Shown here one piece after another: positions 43,101 through 54,151 of a DNA stretch of 64,000 nt (the stretch's first letter is position 1; each line of letters starts with the position of its first letter). Below the pieces are notes generated by a model. It searched no databases. It saw nothing but the letters and a program-made list of their open reading frames with translations, and was not told the DNA's origin. Origin of the DNA: Glandiceps talaboti (lineage: Eukaryota; Hemichordata; Enteropneusta; Spengelidae); contig NC_135568.1 in assembly GCF_964340395.1 (NCBI RefSeq), positions 9,658,776-9,722,775 on the forward strand, given 5' to 3'. Position numbers and translations under genes: made by a program.

Positions 43101-46100
43101 TATGGAACATTTGTCAAATCAGGATGCTACTTATACATTGTTTACATCATTCTAACAGTTGGGGGTTTACTCAATTGCATGAACAACGTTTGGTTCATGA
43201 TTTCTTATAGAGCTAGAGAGTGTGAAGAGAAATTTTGAGATTCGGAGCCACGGATACTGTACAGAGTACATGATCTTTTGTCTTTCTGATTACTAGAATA
43301 TGGTGTTTATTAAAATCTAAATTGGACAGTTTCAGCACTTTTAGCAAACAATATATCTTAATGATACCCTCACTAGCATGTGTTATCAGATGTTTTTGTT
43401 GTTTTCTAGGCAAGACAGGTTTTCCTGGCTGGTCAGAAGTGGATCTTGGAATCCAAAGAATATTATGTCATTGATGGCTTTGTTACTGATCAAATCAGTA
43501 TTATACAGGTTAGTTAACTCAGATATTGTGTATCTGAAGTATTTCCCTTTCTTCTAAGTGTATTACTCCTAGGTGAGAGGTACTCGTAAGATAAATTGTA
43601 GACAATGGCAAAACCCAGGTTCTAAAACACCAACCCTCTTCTGGGATATTTTTAATGCAAATGGGACCTATAAGTATGCTAAACATAAACAAATAGTATT
43701 ATTTGGCTGTTGGTGTGCTATGCATAGTACCTGGGAATACAACGATCTATATATTTACAAAAGCCATATTAGACACTCGACAGGTACAGTTTGTTTGATT
43801 CTTTGAAGGCAATGTTATATTTTACTCATGAATTGCAGACATTTCATAAATGCAGGAAGGGTAACCACTTCATTGGCCCCATGTTTAAGAATTTTTCAGA
43901 TTGAACAGTGAATCCATTTTACAGAATTTTTCATTAAAAAAGTAACCCTTTTAGGCAGGATATCCCTATACAACTCCCATCCCCCACAATCACTCCGACC
44001 CTCCCCACACTCCCACCCTTGTTTATAATCTGTCCAAAGGTACATGTTATATGAATGTATCTGTTCTGGAGTGTCTTATCTTCATTGATGATGCTTAGTT
44101 TAATGCTACCAAACAACACACGTTTTCCCCGGGTACTTCGGTTTCCTCCTGCTTTAAACACTAGGGCACTTGAGCACTGCACAAGTGGCGACCATATTTG
44201 AATTTCCGAATTTAATTTGGGATTGATAAAGGTTCCATTAAGTATACATTATTATAATAATTATAATATATGTCTTCTTCGTACAGGATCACAGCCAACT
44301 TTTCAAGCTTTTAGCATTTTTTGAAAGTGACACAGACAGACGATGTAAAATGCATAAAAGACGAGTTGATATACTTCAAAATATCCTAGAAGACTTGAAT
44401 CCACAACACTTCTTGCAGTATTGTCGACAATTACAATTTGAGATCGCTGAAGCCTACAGGTGAGGTATTACTTTTAATATTTGCAATCTTCTCAAGCCAT
44501 ACACACCGAGTCACACTCTACGTTCTTACAAACAAGAATCTGCTTGAATAGCGTTGACTTTGCTTGTATGAAGAGAGCTAAGGAAAGAATTCAATGCTCA
44601 GCTAAAATTAGATAAACAAAATTTGTATTCACTGTGTTACTATACAGTGATTTTGAAATTTATTTTGACAACTATGATATAGGAAACCAACAAAGGTGTA
44701 TAATAGAGTGGTAATGTCTGATGTATAGTTCCCACTGTATGCAAATTGAGGTCACTATGGGGAAACTAGAAAATACCATGTGACATGATCTTAGCCAATC
44801 ACAACTGATTGTAAGAAAGCAACATGGTAAAAATATTGTGAATCGTATAAGTCCCTGTATAGCTAATTTGTTGTGACATTTTCTTCTCACTATCAGTGAA
44901 ATGGTGGATTTGAAGATTATATTAACAGAAGAACAAGACAGAATCACACCACATGCTATCAGTAAAATTAATAGCTTGTAAGTACATATACGTGTATTTG
45001 TATATTACAGACAGATGTAACTTAGTGTTCATTGTGAGGAGAGTAAAGAATGTATCACAGTGACAATGTGTTTTTGTAGAAATGGATAAGTATAAACTAA
45101 CAGCTACTGTGTACCACATGTTGATCACAAAAGCTTTGTTTCACTTCCAAATGTGTACTGTCTTGTTGCTTTAATTTAGTTGATTATTCTAGTACACTCT
45201 TATGTTTTTCTCTTCTTTAGTTATACACACATGCACACACACATGCATGCATACATACATACATACATACATACATACATACATACATACATACATACAT
45301 ACATACACACATACATACACACATACATACACACATACATACATACATACATACATACACACATGCATGCATACATACATACATACATACATACATACAT
45401 ACATACATACATACATACACACATACATACACACATACATACACACATACATACATACATACATGCATACATGCATGCATACATACATACATACATACAT
45501 ACATACATACATACATACATACACTGTACATTCAAACATGCTCATATTGCACACAAAATTACAGGAAGTACATGTAATGATTTTATTTCATTTCAGGATT
45601 GGTCAGAGTATAAAGACATATCAAATGTTTATTGGTAAGTGAATAATAGTATGATATAATCATCTCTGTGCTCTAGCCAAATTATTATTTCCTGTGGAAA
45701 CTTTGTGATTAGCAAATGGTTCAAGTTCCCAGCTTGAAATCTGCAAATTGTGAGTTTGAGCGTTGCTGCTGTACAATTTGGTTCTGACTGGCTAAAGTCT
45801 TTGAAAAAGAGTTGATCTTCGAGTATGCCTTAGTTAACCCAGCTGTATAATTGGGGACCTGGTAGGATAGAGGTTACTATATGAATGCTTTAATCCTATG
45901 TGATTACCGAGGCTGCAATGGATTGTATGTTCCCCAGGGAGTTGAGGAAGTGTAAAGGGCCGTTGTGCTGGTATAGATCCGAGCCAGGAGTAATAATTGT
46001 AAAGTGTTTTGAGCACAGTGTGAGAAAGCACAATATAATAATACTAAATTGAACAATTATTAACATTATTTTATAAACTTAAAACATGGCTTACTCCAAA

Positions 46101-49057
46101 ATGAAGAGATGAGAGGTGTTGTTGATTCAAGAGGTGATTTATATTAGATGGTTTGGAGTTAATCAAAATTGGTTTGAATTCCCGGTACCTGAAATAAAAT
46201 ATTACTGTCTATGCACACTATAAAAATACGAACATTTGATTTCTTGGTCGACACCATAACTTCTGCTTCATGCACTTCACATGCATTACATGTAGGTGCG
46301 CATGAAAATAAGTCAACCTTCTTGTTCTATTTTGACCCTCTAGCATGAGGTGAATAACTCTCTCAGGTACCAAAAATTATGGGTATTGGGTAAACTTTGC
46401 AGTAACAGCTTCTTTTGGTGTGAATAAAATGCAAAATCTTTGTTTTCAGATTCTTTAAGAAGTCCAGATGGTCAAATGCCAGAGAAGATGGAGGAAGACT
46501 TGGTTAGACCAGTATTGGTTGCCCACTTCTGTATGGGAAGACTGTGAGTTTATTTACAATTTATTTGTTCATTTGATTGATTAAAATGAGTCTTAAGGGT
46601 GGCTGTTGTTATTCCTGTGTTTCTCATCAACACACCTACCTGAATAGTCAGTTAACGAAACAAGAAATTAAAAAAAAAAGAGTAAAATGTTTACATGTTG
46701 GTTGACACCATCACTTCAACTACATGTGCTACACATACATTACTATACAAATCTAGGTGTGCATGAGACCTGCTGGTTATATTTGATCTGCTAGCTGGGT
46801 AAAATGCCATTACATGTACCAAGAATTTCTTGGTTGAAACCATAACTTCAACTCTGTATTCTTCACATGCATTACTATAGGCATGAGAATAAGCCAACCT
46901 TCACGTTATATTTTGACCCTCTAGCATGAGGAAAAGTGTTATTACAGGTACTATAAAAGAGTTGTGAACCCCAGTAACAGAGGAAAGAAATCCTGTAAAA
47001 CTTGCACAGACCATAACTCCAGTGAAATAGCCGGAGCATTCACACAGATTATTACCCTCCATAAGGGAAGGTTATGCAATGCTTTTGTCTGTTAGTCTGT
47101 CTGTGTGTCTGTGTATATATATGTCTGTGGACACAATTTCTCAAAAACGCCTATCAGTTCTAACTAAACTTGCTACACATCTAACAAAACAATAGAATGG
47201 CATGGGTTTGTCTTTATGGAAGGCATTCATCAGTTTGTCCTTACAGAAGGCATTCATCAGTTTGTCCTTATGGAAGGCATTCATCAGTTTATCCTTACAG
47301 AAGGCATTCATCAGTTTGTCCTTATGGAAGGCATTCAGTTTACATTGGTAAATACTTACATGTGCTGCCCTTACCAAGAATCTTACCTTTTTTTCGCATA
47401 GACATTCTAAATATATCGTGGCTGATGTCAGGAAGAAATTAGAAAACATCCAAGACAGGTAAGATACATGCATGCCAATATTGCTGATGCTGTATTTTCT
47501 ATGACTGACACTAATTCTATTGAAACTATGGAGTCTGAAGTAAAGTGTTGTCCATGACGAATTCTTTACATTAGCAGTTCAAGTGCAACTTTCCCGACTT
47601 GGTGAGCCAGTAAGTCGGGTGTCATAAAAATTGTTTGCATCTCTAAAGCTATTTGCAATGTCACTGATAATGGGTCAGTAAAACTGATAACAACTGATAT
47701 GACATTAGGGGCTTCACACTTAGATATTGAGCTTAGCTTTGCCTGATATGTTATGTAATAGTGCTTTATCACATTTGTAAATATTGCCAACAAACATTAT
47801 TCTGTGATAAGAAAGATAAGAAACCCCACTTCCGTAGCTAATGGCTTGATTCTGTAATGCTTACTCATAGTATTGCTACATTTTATAGTCTGGCTCAACA
47901 GAAATCGTACCTAACATTGCTTTCATTTTCATAAAACGGCTTCAAAATGGAAAACATGTTGTTTATTTTTTATGCAACTTCTACAACTAGGGTAGGGTCA
48001 AATGATTTGCATTCACACTTTCTTTTGTATGTTTTACAGCTTGGAAAGATATCAGTTTCTCGTAGAGTATTGTGATAAGTATCCAGAAAGTCTTGCTGAA
48101 GTCAAGGTTAGTATTTGTCCTCTGAGTAGTCTGTTTATCCAATACCTTTGTAATCCAAAGTTTTCTACACCAGATCTGTGTCTCAGTCAGAGCAATGCAT
48201 TCTGGGAAATATTTCACATCCGATATGACATGCTCAACAATCAACTATCTGGCCTTCATTTCTGGTACCTTTTTCCTTTACCCCCCAGGGACTGTCAAAA
48301 CGTCTATTCAAACTTGAAGGGAAAAGGTGGATTTTTAAATCCAATACTATTTGGCTGATTCACATACTTTATATTTCATGTGTGATTCAGTTACTGTACA
48401 AAATGTAGTGTTAGTGTAGGTGCCTAGGTATTAAAATATGTCTTCTGTATTTCCCTGAGGAGAACGAAACTGTGGTAGGAATACTAGGACATGTAAGAAA
48501 CGGACTTTCAAAATTGATTGTTGCAATGTGTTGTGATAGATGAAAGACTTTCATGGTCCTATAACCCTTACCACCATAATAAGCATATACACTTAGTAGT
48601 GGTGAGAGCAGGTGGTTGGACTTTGAAATATGTTTTGTATTCTCCTCAAGAGAGTGAGCAGTGGATATTTTAATGAAATATCATTAGTTAAAGCACAGCA
48701 TTTGTCTATGTGCACCTTGGGTCTCATGCTACAGAAACCTACCCAGTATACATTGTATAGGGATGCTCAAACAAAATTTAGTTTCAGAGCAGAAGTTTGA
48801 TGATTTACTAAAAAAAGACTTTTTTCCCAGGTGAACCTTCTTCATGTCTTTTTTAAAAGTTTTTATCCAAAGTGAATTCGAAATTCAAATATGGTCACCA
48901 CTTGTGTAGAGCCCAGGTGTCCTTGTGTTAAAGCAAACTGTAAGTTTTCTAACTGGAGAATGGTTTTCTCTTTTCATTTCAGGCTGAGTATGAGATTTGT
49001 AAAGAAATGGTTACATTACTGCCTCTCAAGATGGAACAGATCAAAGCAACATCATGA
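37143..49057 (+). CDS. KIFBP: KIF-binding protein (KIFBP/KBP), complete, 16 exons
   Basis: KIFBP is a cytoplasmic TPR-like helical protein that binds the motor domains of a subset of kinesins, blocks their microtubule attachment and is needed for axon growth (family knowledge). Exons, all joined by GT-AG with matching phase: 37143-37217, 38318-38435, 38989-39218, 39342-39406, 40005-40128, 40782-40923, 41495-41645, 42622-42934, 43410-43508, 44287-44459, 44897-44977, 45597-45634, 46450-46543, 47402-47458, 48040-48106, 48983-49057. They sum to 1902 nt, i.e. 633 residues, against 621 in human. The start sits in AAAATGGCG, a strong Kozak context. Recognisable blocks are YNQLGILWSARNDYQKAL (exon 3), HTLTLYYLAQIHGKLD (exon 5), ADIARCWTKYC (exon 7), KEMVTLLPLKME (exon 16) and the C-terminal KBP_C-type region. 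Exon 8 (residues about 302-406) holds an acidic low-complexity Glu/Lys/Asp loop. Exon 7 uses a weak donor (GTTCGT). Identity is very secure; individual boundaries were hand-read. Confidence 0.95.
37880..38150. repeat. (CA)n and (CATA)n tracts in KIFBP intron 1
   Basis: CA repeats at 37880-37898 and CATA repeats with a CATG island at 38027-38150, about 170 bp before exon 2. Confidence 0.95.
40141..40277. repeat. Dispersed repeat, copy 2 (KIFBP intron 5)
   Basis: CAGGGGAAAGGATACCTTAC, AAAATGTGTTGGTTTCATTC and CAGAACTGCGGTGGAAGTGA parallel the copy at 25281-25420 in the same order. Confidence 0.6.
41994..42432. repeat. 49-bp minisatellite in KIFBP intron 7
   Basis: About nine copies, with anchors CTGTCCTGTTCTACAGTAT and AGCATGGCTATTTGTAGCC. 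Spacing is 49 bp except for one truncated second unit. Copies are nearly identical, implying recent expansion. Intronic, so no coding effect. Confidence 0.9.
44128..44222 (+). mobile_element. 3' fragment of the tRNA-derived SINE family
   Basis: CCCGGGTACTTCGGTTTCCT, then GAGCACTGCACAAGTGGCGA and ATTTGAATTTCCGAATTTA match the body and tail of the minus-strand element at 14105-14312. It lies in KIFBP intron 9. Confidence 0.6.
44731..44802. repeat. Dispersed repeat in KIFBP intron 10
   Basis: CTGTATGCAAATTGAGGTCA, CTATGGGG, ACCATGTGACATGATCTTAG and CCAATCAC align with 55547-55616 in a LONP2 intron, same strand. Confidence 0.65.
45226..45523. repeat. (CATA)n with CACA/CATG variants in KIFBP intron 11
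   Basis: Nearly 300 bp of CATA-family tetranucleotides with regularly spaced CACA variants, about 70 bp before exon 12. Confidence 0.95.
45690..46070 (+). mobile_element. tRNA-derived SINE-like element in KIFBP intron 12
   Basis: A-box-like TTAGCAAATGG (45709-45719) and B-box-like AGTTTGAGCGT (45753-45763), about 33 nt apart, at the 5' end. The middle reads CAGCTGTATAATTGGGGACC. The 3' part reads GTAAAGTGTTTTGAGCACAG, GTGAGAAAGCACAATATA, then AATA repeats. This tail resembles the GTAAAGCGCTTTGAG-type 3' ends shared by many animal SINEs and LINEs. Same orientation as KIFBP. Confidence 0.65.
46235..46970. repeat. Three diverged copies of a ~140-bp repeat in KIFBP introns 12-13
   Basis: Copies at about 46235-46380, 46693-46820 and 46829-46970. 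Shared blocks are TTCTTGGTYGAMACCATAAC, TTCACATGCATTAC, CATGARAATAAGYCAACCTT and TTTTGACCCTCTAGCATGAG. Exon 13 (46450-46543) sits between the first and second copies, so they are separate insertions or an old segmental duplication. Confidence 0.6.
47055..47190 (+). mobile_element. Related hairpin/(TCTG)n element in KIFBP intron 13
   Basis: ACCCTCCATAAGGGAAGGTT has an imperfect inverted repeat like the one at 25858. A short TCTG/TGTG run follows, then TTCTCAAAAACGCCTATCAG. It sits directly before the 27-bp minisatellite. Confidence 0.35.
47218..47341. repeat. 27-bp minisatellite in KIFBP intron 13
   Basis: About 4.5 copies of GAAGGCATTCATCAGTTTGT plus CCTTAYR. Alternate units end CA and TG, giving a 54-bp higher-order repeat. 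The unit length is a multiple of three, which keeps frames open without implying coding. Confidence 0.9.
48876..48945 (-). mobile_element. 3' fragment of the tRNA-derived SINE family
   Basis: Plus-strand AAATTCAAATATGGTCACCA, then CTTGTGTAGAGCCCAGGTGT is the reverse complement of the segment at 44170-44215 and parallels 14110-14160. It lies in KIFBP intron 15. Confidence 0.6.
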
Positions 49058-49395
49058 TAACAGATGATAACCAATAATATCCAATGATAATGGATGATAA
49101 CCAGTGATAACTGCTGATAACCAATGATAACAGATGATAACAGATGATAGCCAGTGATAACAAATGATAGTGATAACCAATGATAATAGATGATGACCAG
49201 TGATAACTGCTGATAACCAATGATAACAGATGATAACCAATGATAGCCAGTGATAACAAATGATAACCAGTGATAACCAATGATAATAGATGATGACAGT
49301 AATAATAGATGGTAACCAGTGATAACAGTGATATCAGATGATAACCAATGATAACCAGTGATAACAAATAATAACTAGTGATAAGGCCTAATAAT
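49058..49395 (+). repeat. Decamer array (TGATAACCAA type) at the start of the KIFBP 3' UTR
   Basis: About 33 degenerate copies of a 10-bp unit, mostly TGATAACCAA, TGATAACAGA and TGATAACCAG. The KIFBP stop TGA is itself the start of the first unit, so the gene ends TGA TAA. Each unit carries TGATAA, a WGATAR-like motif. No continuing coding frame is seen. Confidence 0.85.
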
Positions 49396-50224
49396 AAACA
49401 ATGGTTGGGTTTCATTAACCTACCTTATATTTTCTTTGCCAAAGCTCACCTTTTTTTGAAAAAATATTAATCAGAGAAAGATATTTTCAAACACTAACAC
49501 AAAAGCTGAAATAAAGGTTGGATGATTTCTAAAAGAAGATTTTTTAAACTCCAGTTAAGTATGAAACTTATGTGAATTTTTTAAACTCCAGTTAAGTATG
49601 AAACTTATGTGAAAAATTATGTGAAATAGAGTATTTTATCATTTTTTGAAATGTATTTAATTGGAACTACCGCATTTTTTTATTTGGCCAAAAGGAATGA
49701 GATGACTGTGCTATTTAGTATTTGGCCTGGCAATTTAACGTGATGAAAATATTTGACTTTGTTTCAACCATTTATGAGAACATTCAGTGAGACATAACCC
49801 ACTTGTCTCGTTAATAAGTACGTTGACTAACTGCTTTTATCTTCAAATATTACTATGGAAAACTAAGATCAATATAAACTAAAACTGTCATTATTGCGTG
49901 TGATAGATTACAGTGTGTGATAGTGGTGCCTTGGTTATGTGGATATAATCACCATGTAATAAAGATAGTGTAAACAATGAATGGGATTGAATGTGCCATC
50001 ACATGAGAAAACTTGCTATCAGAGACACCACCCTACTGTGAGTGTAATTACATCTGTTTCAATGTCCATTGATAGCTTATGTCAGCATGTTACAAAAATA
50101 ATTTAGTTTGTATCACTTAGTGTTGGCTTGTCAATATGTGAGTTGCCATAGTTGTATGTCAGTGTTGACTTGTTTCCAGTGAAGTGTTACTCACAAGAGA
50201 AATGTTGTGATTATGCTGTCAGTT

Positions 50225-50595
50225 GCATATCCATGATATATCTGCATGTTTATTATAGAATATGCATATTCAGGATATGTTGCCATAGTTATGTAATGTG
50301 CATGCAATTGCATGGTTATGTCATTTGCATATTGATGATACTTTGTATGTCATGCAATTTGCATATTGATACTTTGTATAATTATATCATTTGCATATTC
50401 ATGGTATATTTAAAAATGATCGTGTCATTTGCATACTGATGATACTTTGTATCATTAAGTCATCTGCATACAGATGATACATTTCAGTGGTCATATCATT
50501 TGCATATTGATGATACTTTGTATAGTTATGACATTTGCATATGAATGATACATTGTATGGTTGCTATTTGCATATGGACGATACTCTGTATGGAA
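50225..50595. repeat. Degenerate ~33-bp array with repeated octamer ATTTGCAT
   Basis: A run of units like TCATTTGCATATTGATGATA plus CTTTGTATGGTTATG. Perfect ATTTGCAT occurs at 50323, 50357, 50389, 50427, 50498, 50533 and 50566. ATTTGCAT is the complement of the POU octamer ATGCAAAT. Confidence 0.8.
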
Positions 50596-53539
50596 AGTTA
50601 TCAGTATTTCAGTGACACATTGTAGAACTCCTTGTGATAATTATGACAGAAATGACGAACCGAGCCTTTACAGTCTTCCAAAGTATTGTAGATTTCATTG
50701 AATATTACAGTGCCAGCAATCTAAGCATGGCATTTGCTCTGTAGGCAGACAAATTTTAAGTCTACATAATTGAATAAAGAAACTACAGTTTCTTCAATGA
50801 TAATTGTGAATTATAGGGAAAAAAAACACTTTGATTTTTTTGTCTTTGATGTTTAACACACAGAATTACATCTGGCAGTAATGTCCAGCCTTTCATTACT
50901 TATTGTACTCCTTTGGGTTAAGGCTGTACTAGCAGCAACTGGGACATTTTTTGAAATTGTGTTTTTAGCTCCAAAGGGACAGTTTTAGAGATACCAGAAT
51001 GTACATACAACCTGTTCCATGTTAAGTGTTCACTGGATACATCCACACAGAAACCAATAACACTTTAAGATAGCAAGATTTAATGATACAGTGTCTTGCA
51101 ACATTTCGTGTATATGAAATGAACTTGCCACTCTGCAGACTCAAATACAGACATCAAAGCATTGGTGCTTGCATGTTTGCTTCTAGTTGCAGGATGTTTA
51201 AATGATCTTTTTTCATTTAGACAAAATGTAGCAAGGAATGGAAATCTTGCTATCTGAAAGTGTAGAATGAGTCTGCAGATTCTTATCGGTTTCTGTGTGA
51301 TTGTATCAAAGTCAGTGAACACTGAATGGGCTCTATGAAAGGGGCGAATGTTATCACCTTTTACTGTTATGTGGTTAACGTCAAAGACGAACTTAATAGG
51401 GTGTAAGTATTCTATCATTTTTAGTCTGCATGCGAACTTGTAATTTTACATTTTATTTATTTTTTCTTATTTTATTTCTTTATAGCTGATGAATAGCTAG
51501 CTGTTGTAAATGTTAACGTAAAAATGTACAGAAAGTTAATAAAATTTAAGCAAGCAAACTGATTTTTTAAGTATTGTGTGTTCTTTACGGCTGTGATTAG
51601 AATTTACAGGGGGGAGGGGAATGGGGGGAAAGGTATGAAGAAATTTGGTTGGGCCTCAAAAACTTTAACCTCAAAAGGGGCGGCTGTGAAATTTTTTTTT
51701 TGTAAATGTACTGACGGAGACACTAGTTAAAATGAGATCCTTTTGGTAGACCAATTGAGGTAATAGCTATACTACTTGGTATTATTAGATGCACACAATA
51801 TTTAATGAGTATTTACCTGAAGGAAATAACCTCTTGAGAGTCATGAACAGGTAACATACAACGACCAGGGTATAAAATCCATATTTTCTGTTCAAAGACA
51901 ATAACTTGGCTTGTGCATGATATCCTGCATAGGAATCCATTGAAATACCTTCAAGTCCCTATCATATTTACAGAACACAATACAAAGGCTTTGTAATCAA
52001 TATTAAAATGTTTTACAATTTATTGACAAAATAATTATTTAAATTTACATAATACATAAATTTTACAAAAATGCCACCACAAAATCAATTCCTCAAAGTG
52101 TATGCTTTGAAATTCACATTTCTTTTTTTCTTTGAAGTATTAAATGGCATATTAATTAACATCTTTGGCAGTATAGTTAAATATTCAATTTATACAGTTA
52201 TGTATAATTAATACAGAAATAATCATTTCCATTTTCTGTCATTTAATTCAAATATTTAGAACTGAATCAGAGCACTATGAATGCAACACTACTGATAACT
52301 TGGATGTTCTTCTATTGCAACAGTTGTTGTCATGGTTATTTATTTGTTATCTTCACAATTGAAAAGTTTTATATAATACTGTACACATAGATATTTTGAG
52401 GAGAATTTATCTGTTCATCTCGTTCTCGAAGACTAATATTTGCACACAATGGAGCCCTGATGATCGCACTATTACACGACAGTTCACGTAAGGTCAGGTT
52501 GTGGTTGTTAGTTTGCTATTCCTTTCCTCATTGTTATGTACTTCTGTTCAGGTCATCTTCATTAAAGTTCATTTGTATTGACATTGGTTTTCTCTACTGC
52601 CGATAGTCTTCTGACGAACATTGCCCTTTTTAGCTGTAAATCAGAACAGTAGCATTCCAGTACAGACTACAGTATTAGAAAATAGAAGGATCAGAATTGA
52701 ATGTTTAGCCTGCTTGTTGGTCTTTGGTTTTCTCTACTACTTCCCATTAGGTTATGTTCTTCCCTAAGAATATTTTTTTCTAATTTTTTTCACCAATGCT
52801 TGCAATGTTTTCTGCTGCACTTTCACTCATTTTGTTCATGAAAGTATTGCTGCAGAGAGCAACCACTTGTGAAAATGCCCCGAGTATCCATGCTGGCATT
52901 TCCACATGACTCCAGGGTTAATTCATATTACTCCCCACATTTGACCTGATTAGGTTTTCAATAGTCAAGACTCCTTTAATCACTGGTGTGTTGATATATC
53001 TAATGACACTGAGGAACATCCAAATATTTCCTTTTTTAAATTTCCACTGTATTTTCAAATCCATCTTTGAGATGTCATGATGTCAGATGATCAAAATAAT
53101 TTCTTCTAATGCACTCAAAAGTCTGTAAATATACTTCAGAAAGAGTACTACTATATGAATTTCTAATATCATATCAAACTATACGGATCTGATGTGGACT
53201 TCTGGTCGCCACATCACAGAATCTAAACAGTCAATTTTCCGGTTCCTAGATTCATTGCGTGAGATGGCATTGCTTCTGTACCCAGGGTACACTCAGGTGA
53301 CAACCATCGCCCTTTGCAGAATGTAGAAACCCCCATGCACATATAGAATACGTGGTGATGTATAGGGACGCACTTGATACATCTCGGAACCAGCAACAAT
53401 CAATACCAAACTCAATTCATTGTAACGATAGAAAATACATGGTATGTGGTTTAACTAAAACATATAATTCCTATATATATTATAATTGATTTTGTTTTTT
53501 CCATGGCGGATTATCAAAAGTGATTGATCTCATCTAGGT

Positions 53540-54003
53540 TTGTAGCCATTGCAACTAAGACCAATTTTACCTAATCTGAATTTGTAGCCACAGAAACAAA
53601 TGATGGTGTCTTTAACAAACTTCTAGCCATAGCAACTGAAAACACTTTTACCTACCCAAAATGTGTAGCCATGGAAATAAATTATGGTTGTCTAACAAAT
53701 GTGTAGCCATGGCAACTGCAAAGTGTTACCTAATCCAAATTTTAGACATAGAAACTGCTGATGGTTGTTTAATATAAACAACAATGTGTAGCCATGGAAA
53801 CTGGTGATAGTTCAACCTAATCCACATTATGTAGTCATGGAACTACTGATGGCTGTCAACACCAAATTTTCCTCATGAAACGAGTGATAATTTAACATTA
53901 TCCAATATTGTTGCCATGGAAACTACTGATAGTTGGCTACAACAGCATGAAAACTAAATTTGTAGTCATGGAAACTATTCATCACATTTGTAGCCATGGA
54001 TAT
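53540..54003. repeat. Degenerate array carrying X-box-like GTAGCCATGGAAAC
   Basis: About eleven diverged units each centred on a near-palindrome such as GTAGCCATTGCAAC (53542), GTAGCCATGGCAAC (53703), GTAGCCATGGAAAC (53788), GTTGCCATGGAAAC (53910) and GTAGTCATGGAAAC (53962). Copies lie 35-90 bp apart with related spacer (CTGATGGTTGT, CCTAATCCAAAT). It lies immediately downstream of the LONP2 stop, probably in its 3' UTR. Confidence 0.75.
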
Positions 54004-54037
54004 AGATGACATCACAACACCACATCATTTCATTATG

Positions 54038-54151
54038 TTATAGTTTGCTAGGCACAGTTGTGTTTACTATGTTTTCCATTGGAAATCCTCCCTCTAAGGC
54101 AGCTTGAAGTACGTCCTCTAAACGGTTCGCAAATATGAAATCTAGATCTCC
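54038..54151 (-). CDS. LONP2: LONP2 last exon with PTS1 (SKL) and stop
   Basis: Acceptor TTTCAG, then [20 protein letters not shown], ending VPSKL and TAA. The C-terminal Ser-Lys-Leu is the canonical PTS1 peroxisome import signal, so the product is expected in the peroxisome matrix. Confidence 0.95.
   Translation of the reverse strand, partial: GDLDFIFANRLEDVLQAALEGGFPMENIVNTTVPSKL

Larger units (their letters stand above)
49396..54037. other. Interval between the KIFBP and LONP2 3' ends
   Basis: No protein gene seen. It should hold both 3' UTRs. Plus-strand AATAAA hexamers suitable for KIFBP occur at 49510, 49958 and 51538; TTTATT near 52018 could serve LONP2 on the minus strand. Two motif-bearing degenerate arrays (50.2-50.6 kb and 53.5-54.0 kb) lie here. 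Confidence 0.5.

Noticed and set aside
48107-48358. Reading frame continuing past KIFBP exon 15
   Set aside because: Exon 15 has a GTTAGT donor, and exon 48983-49057 restores the conserved KIFBP C-terminus. The extension is intron read-through.
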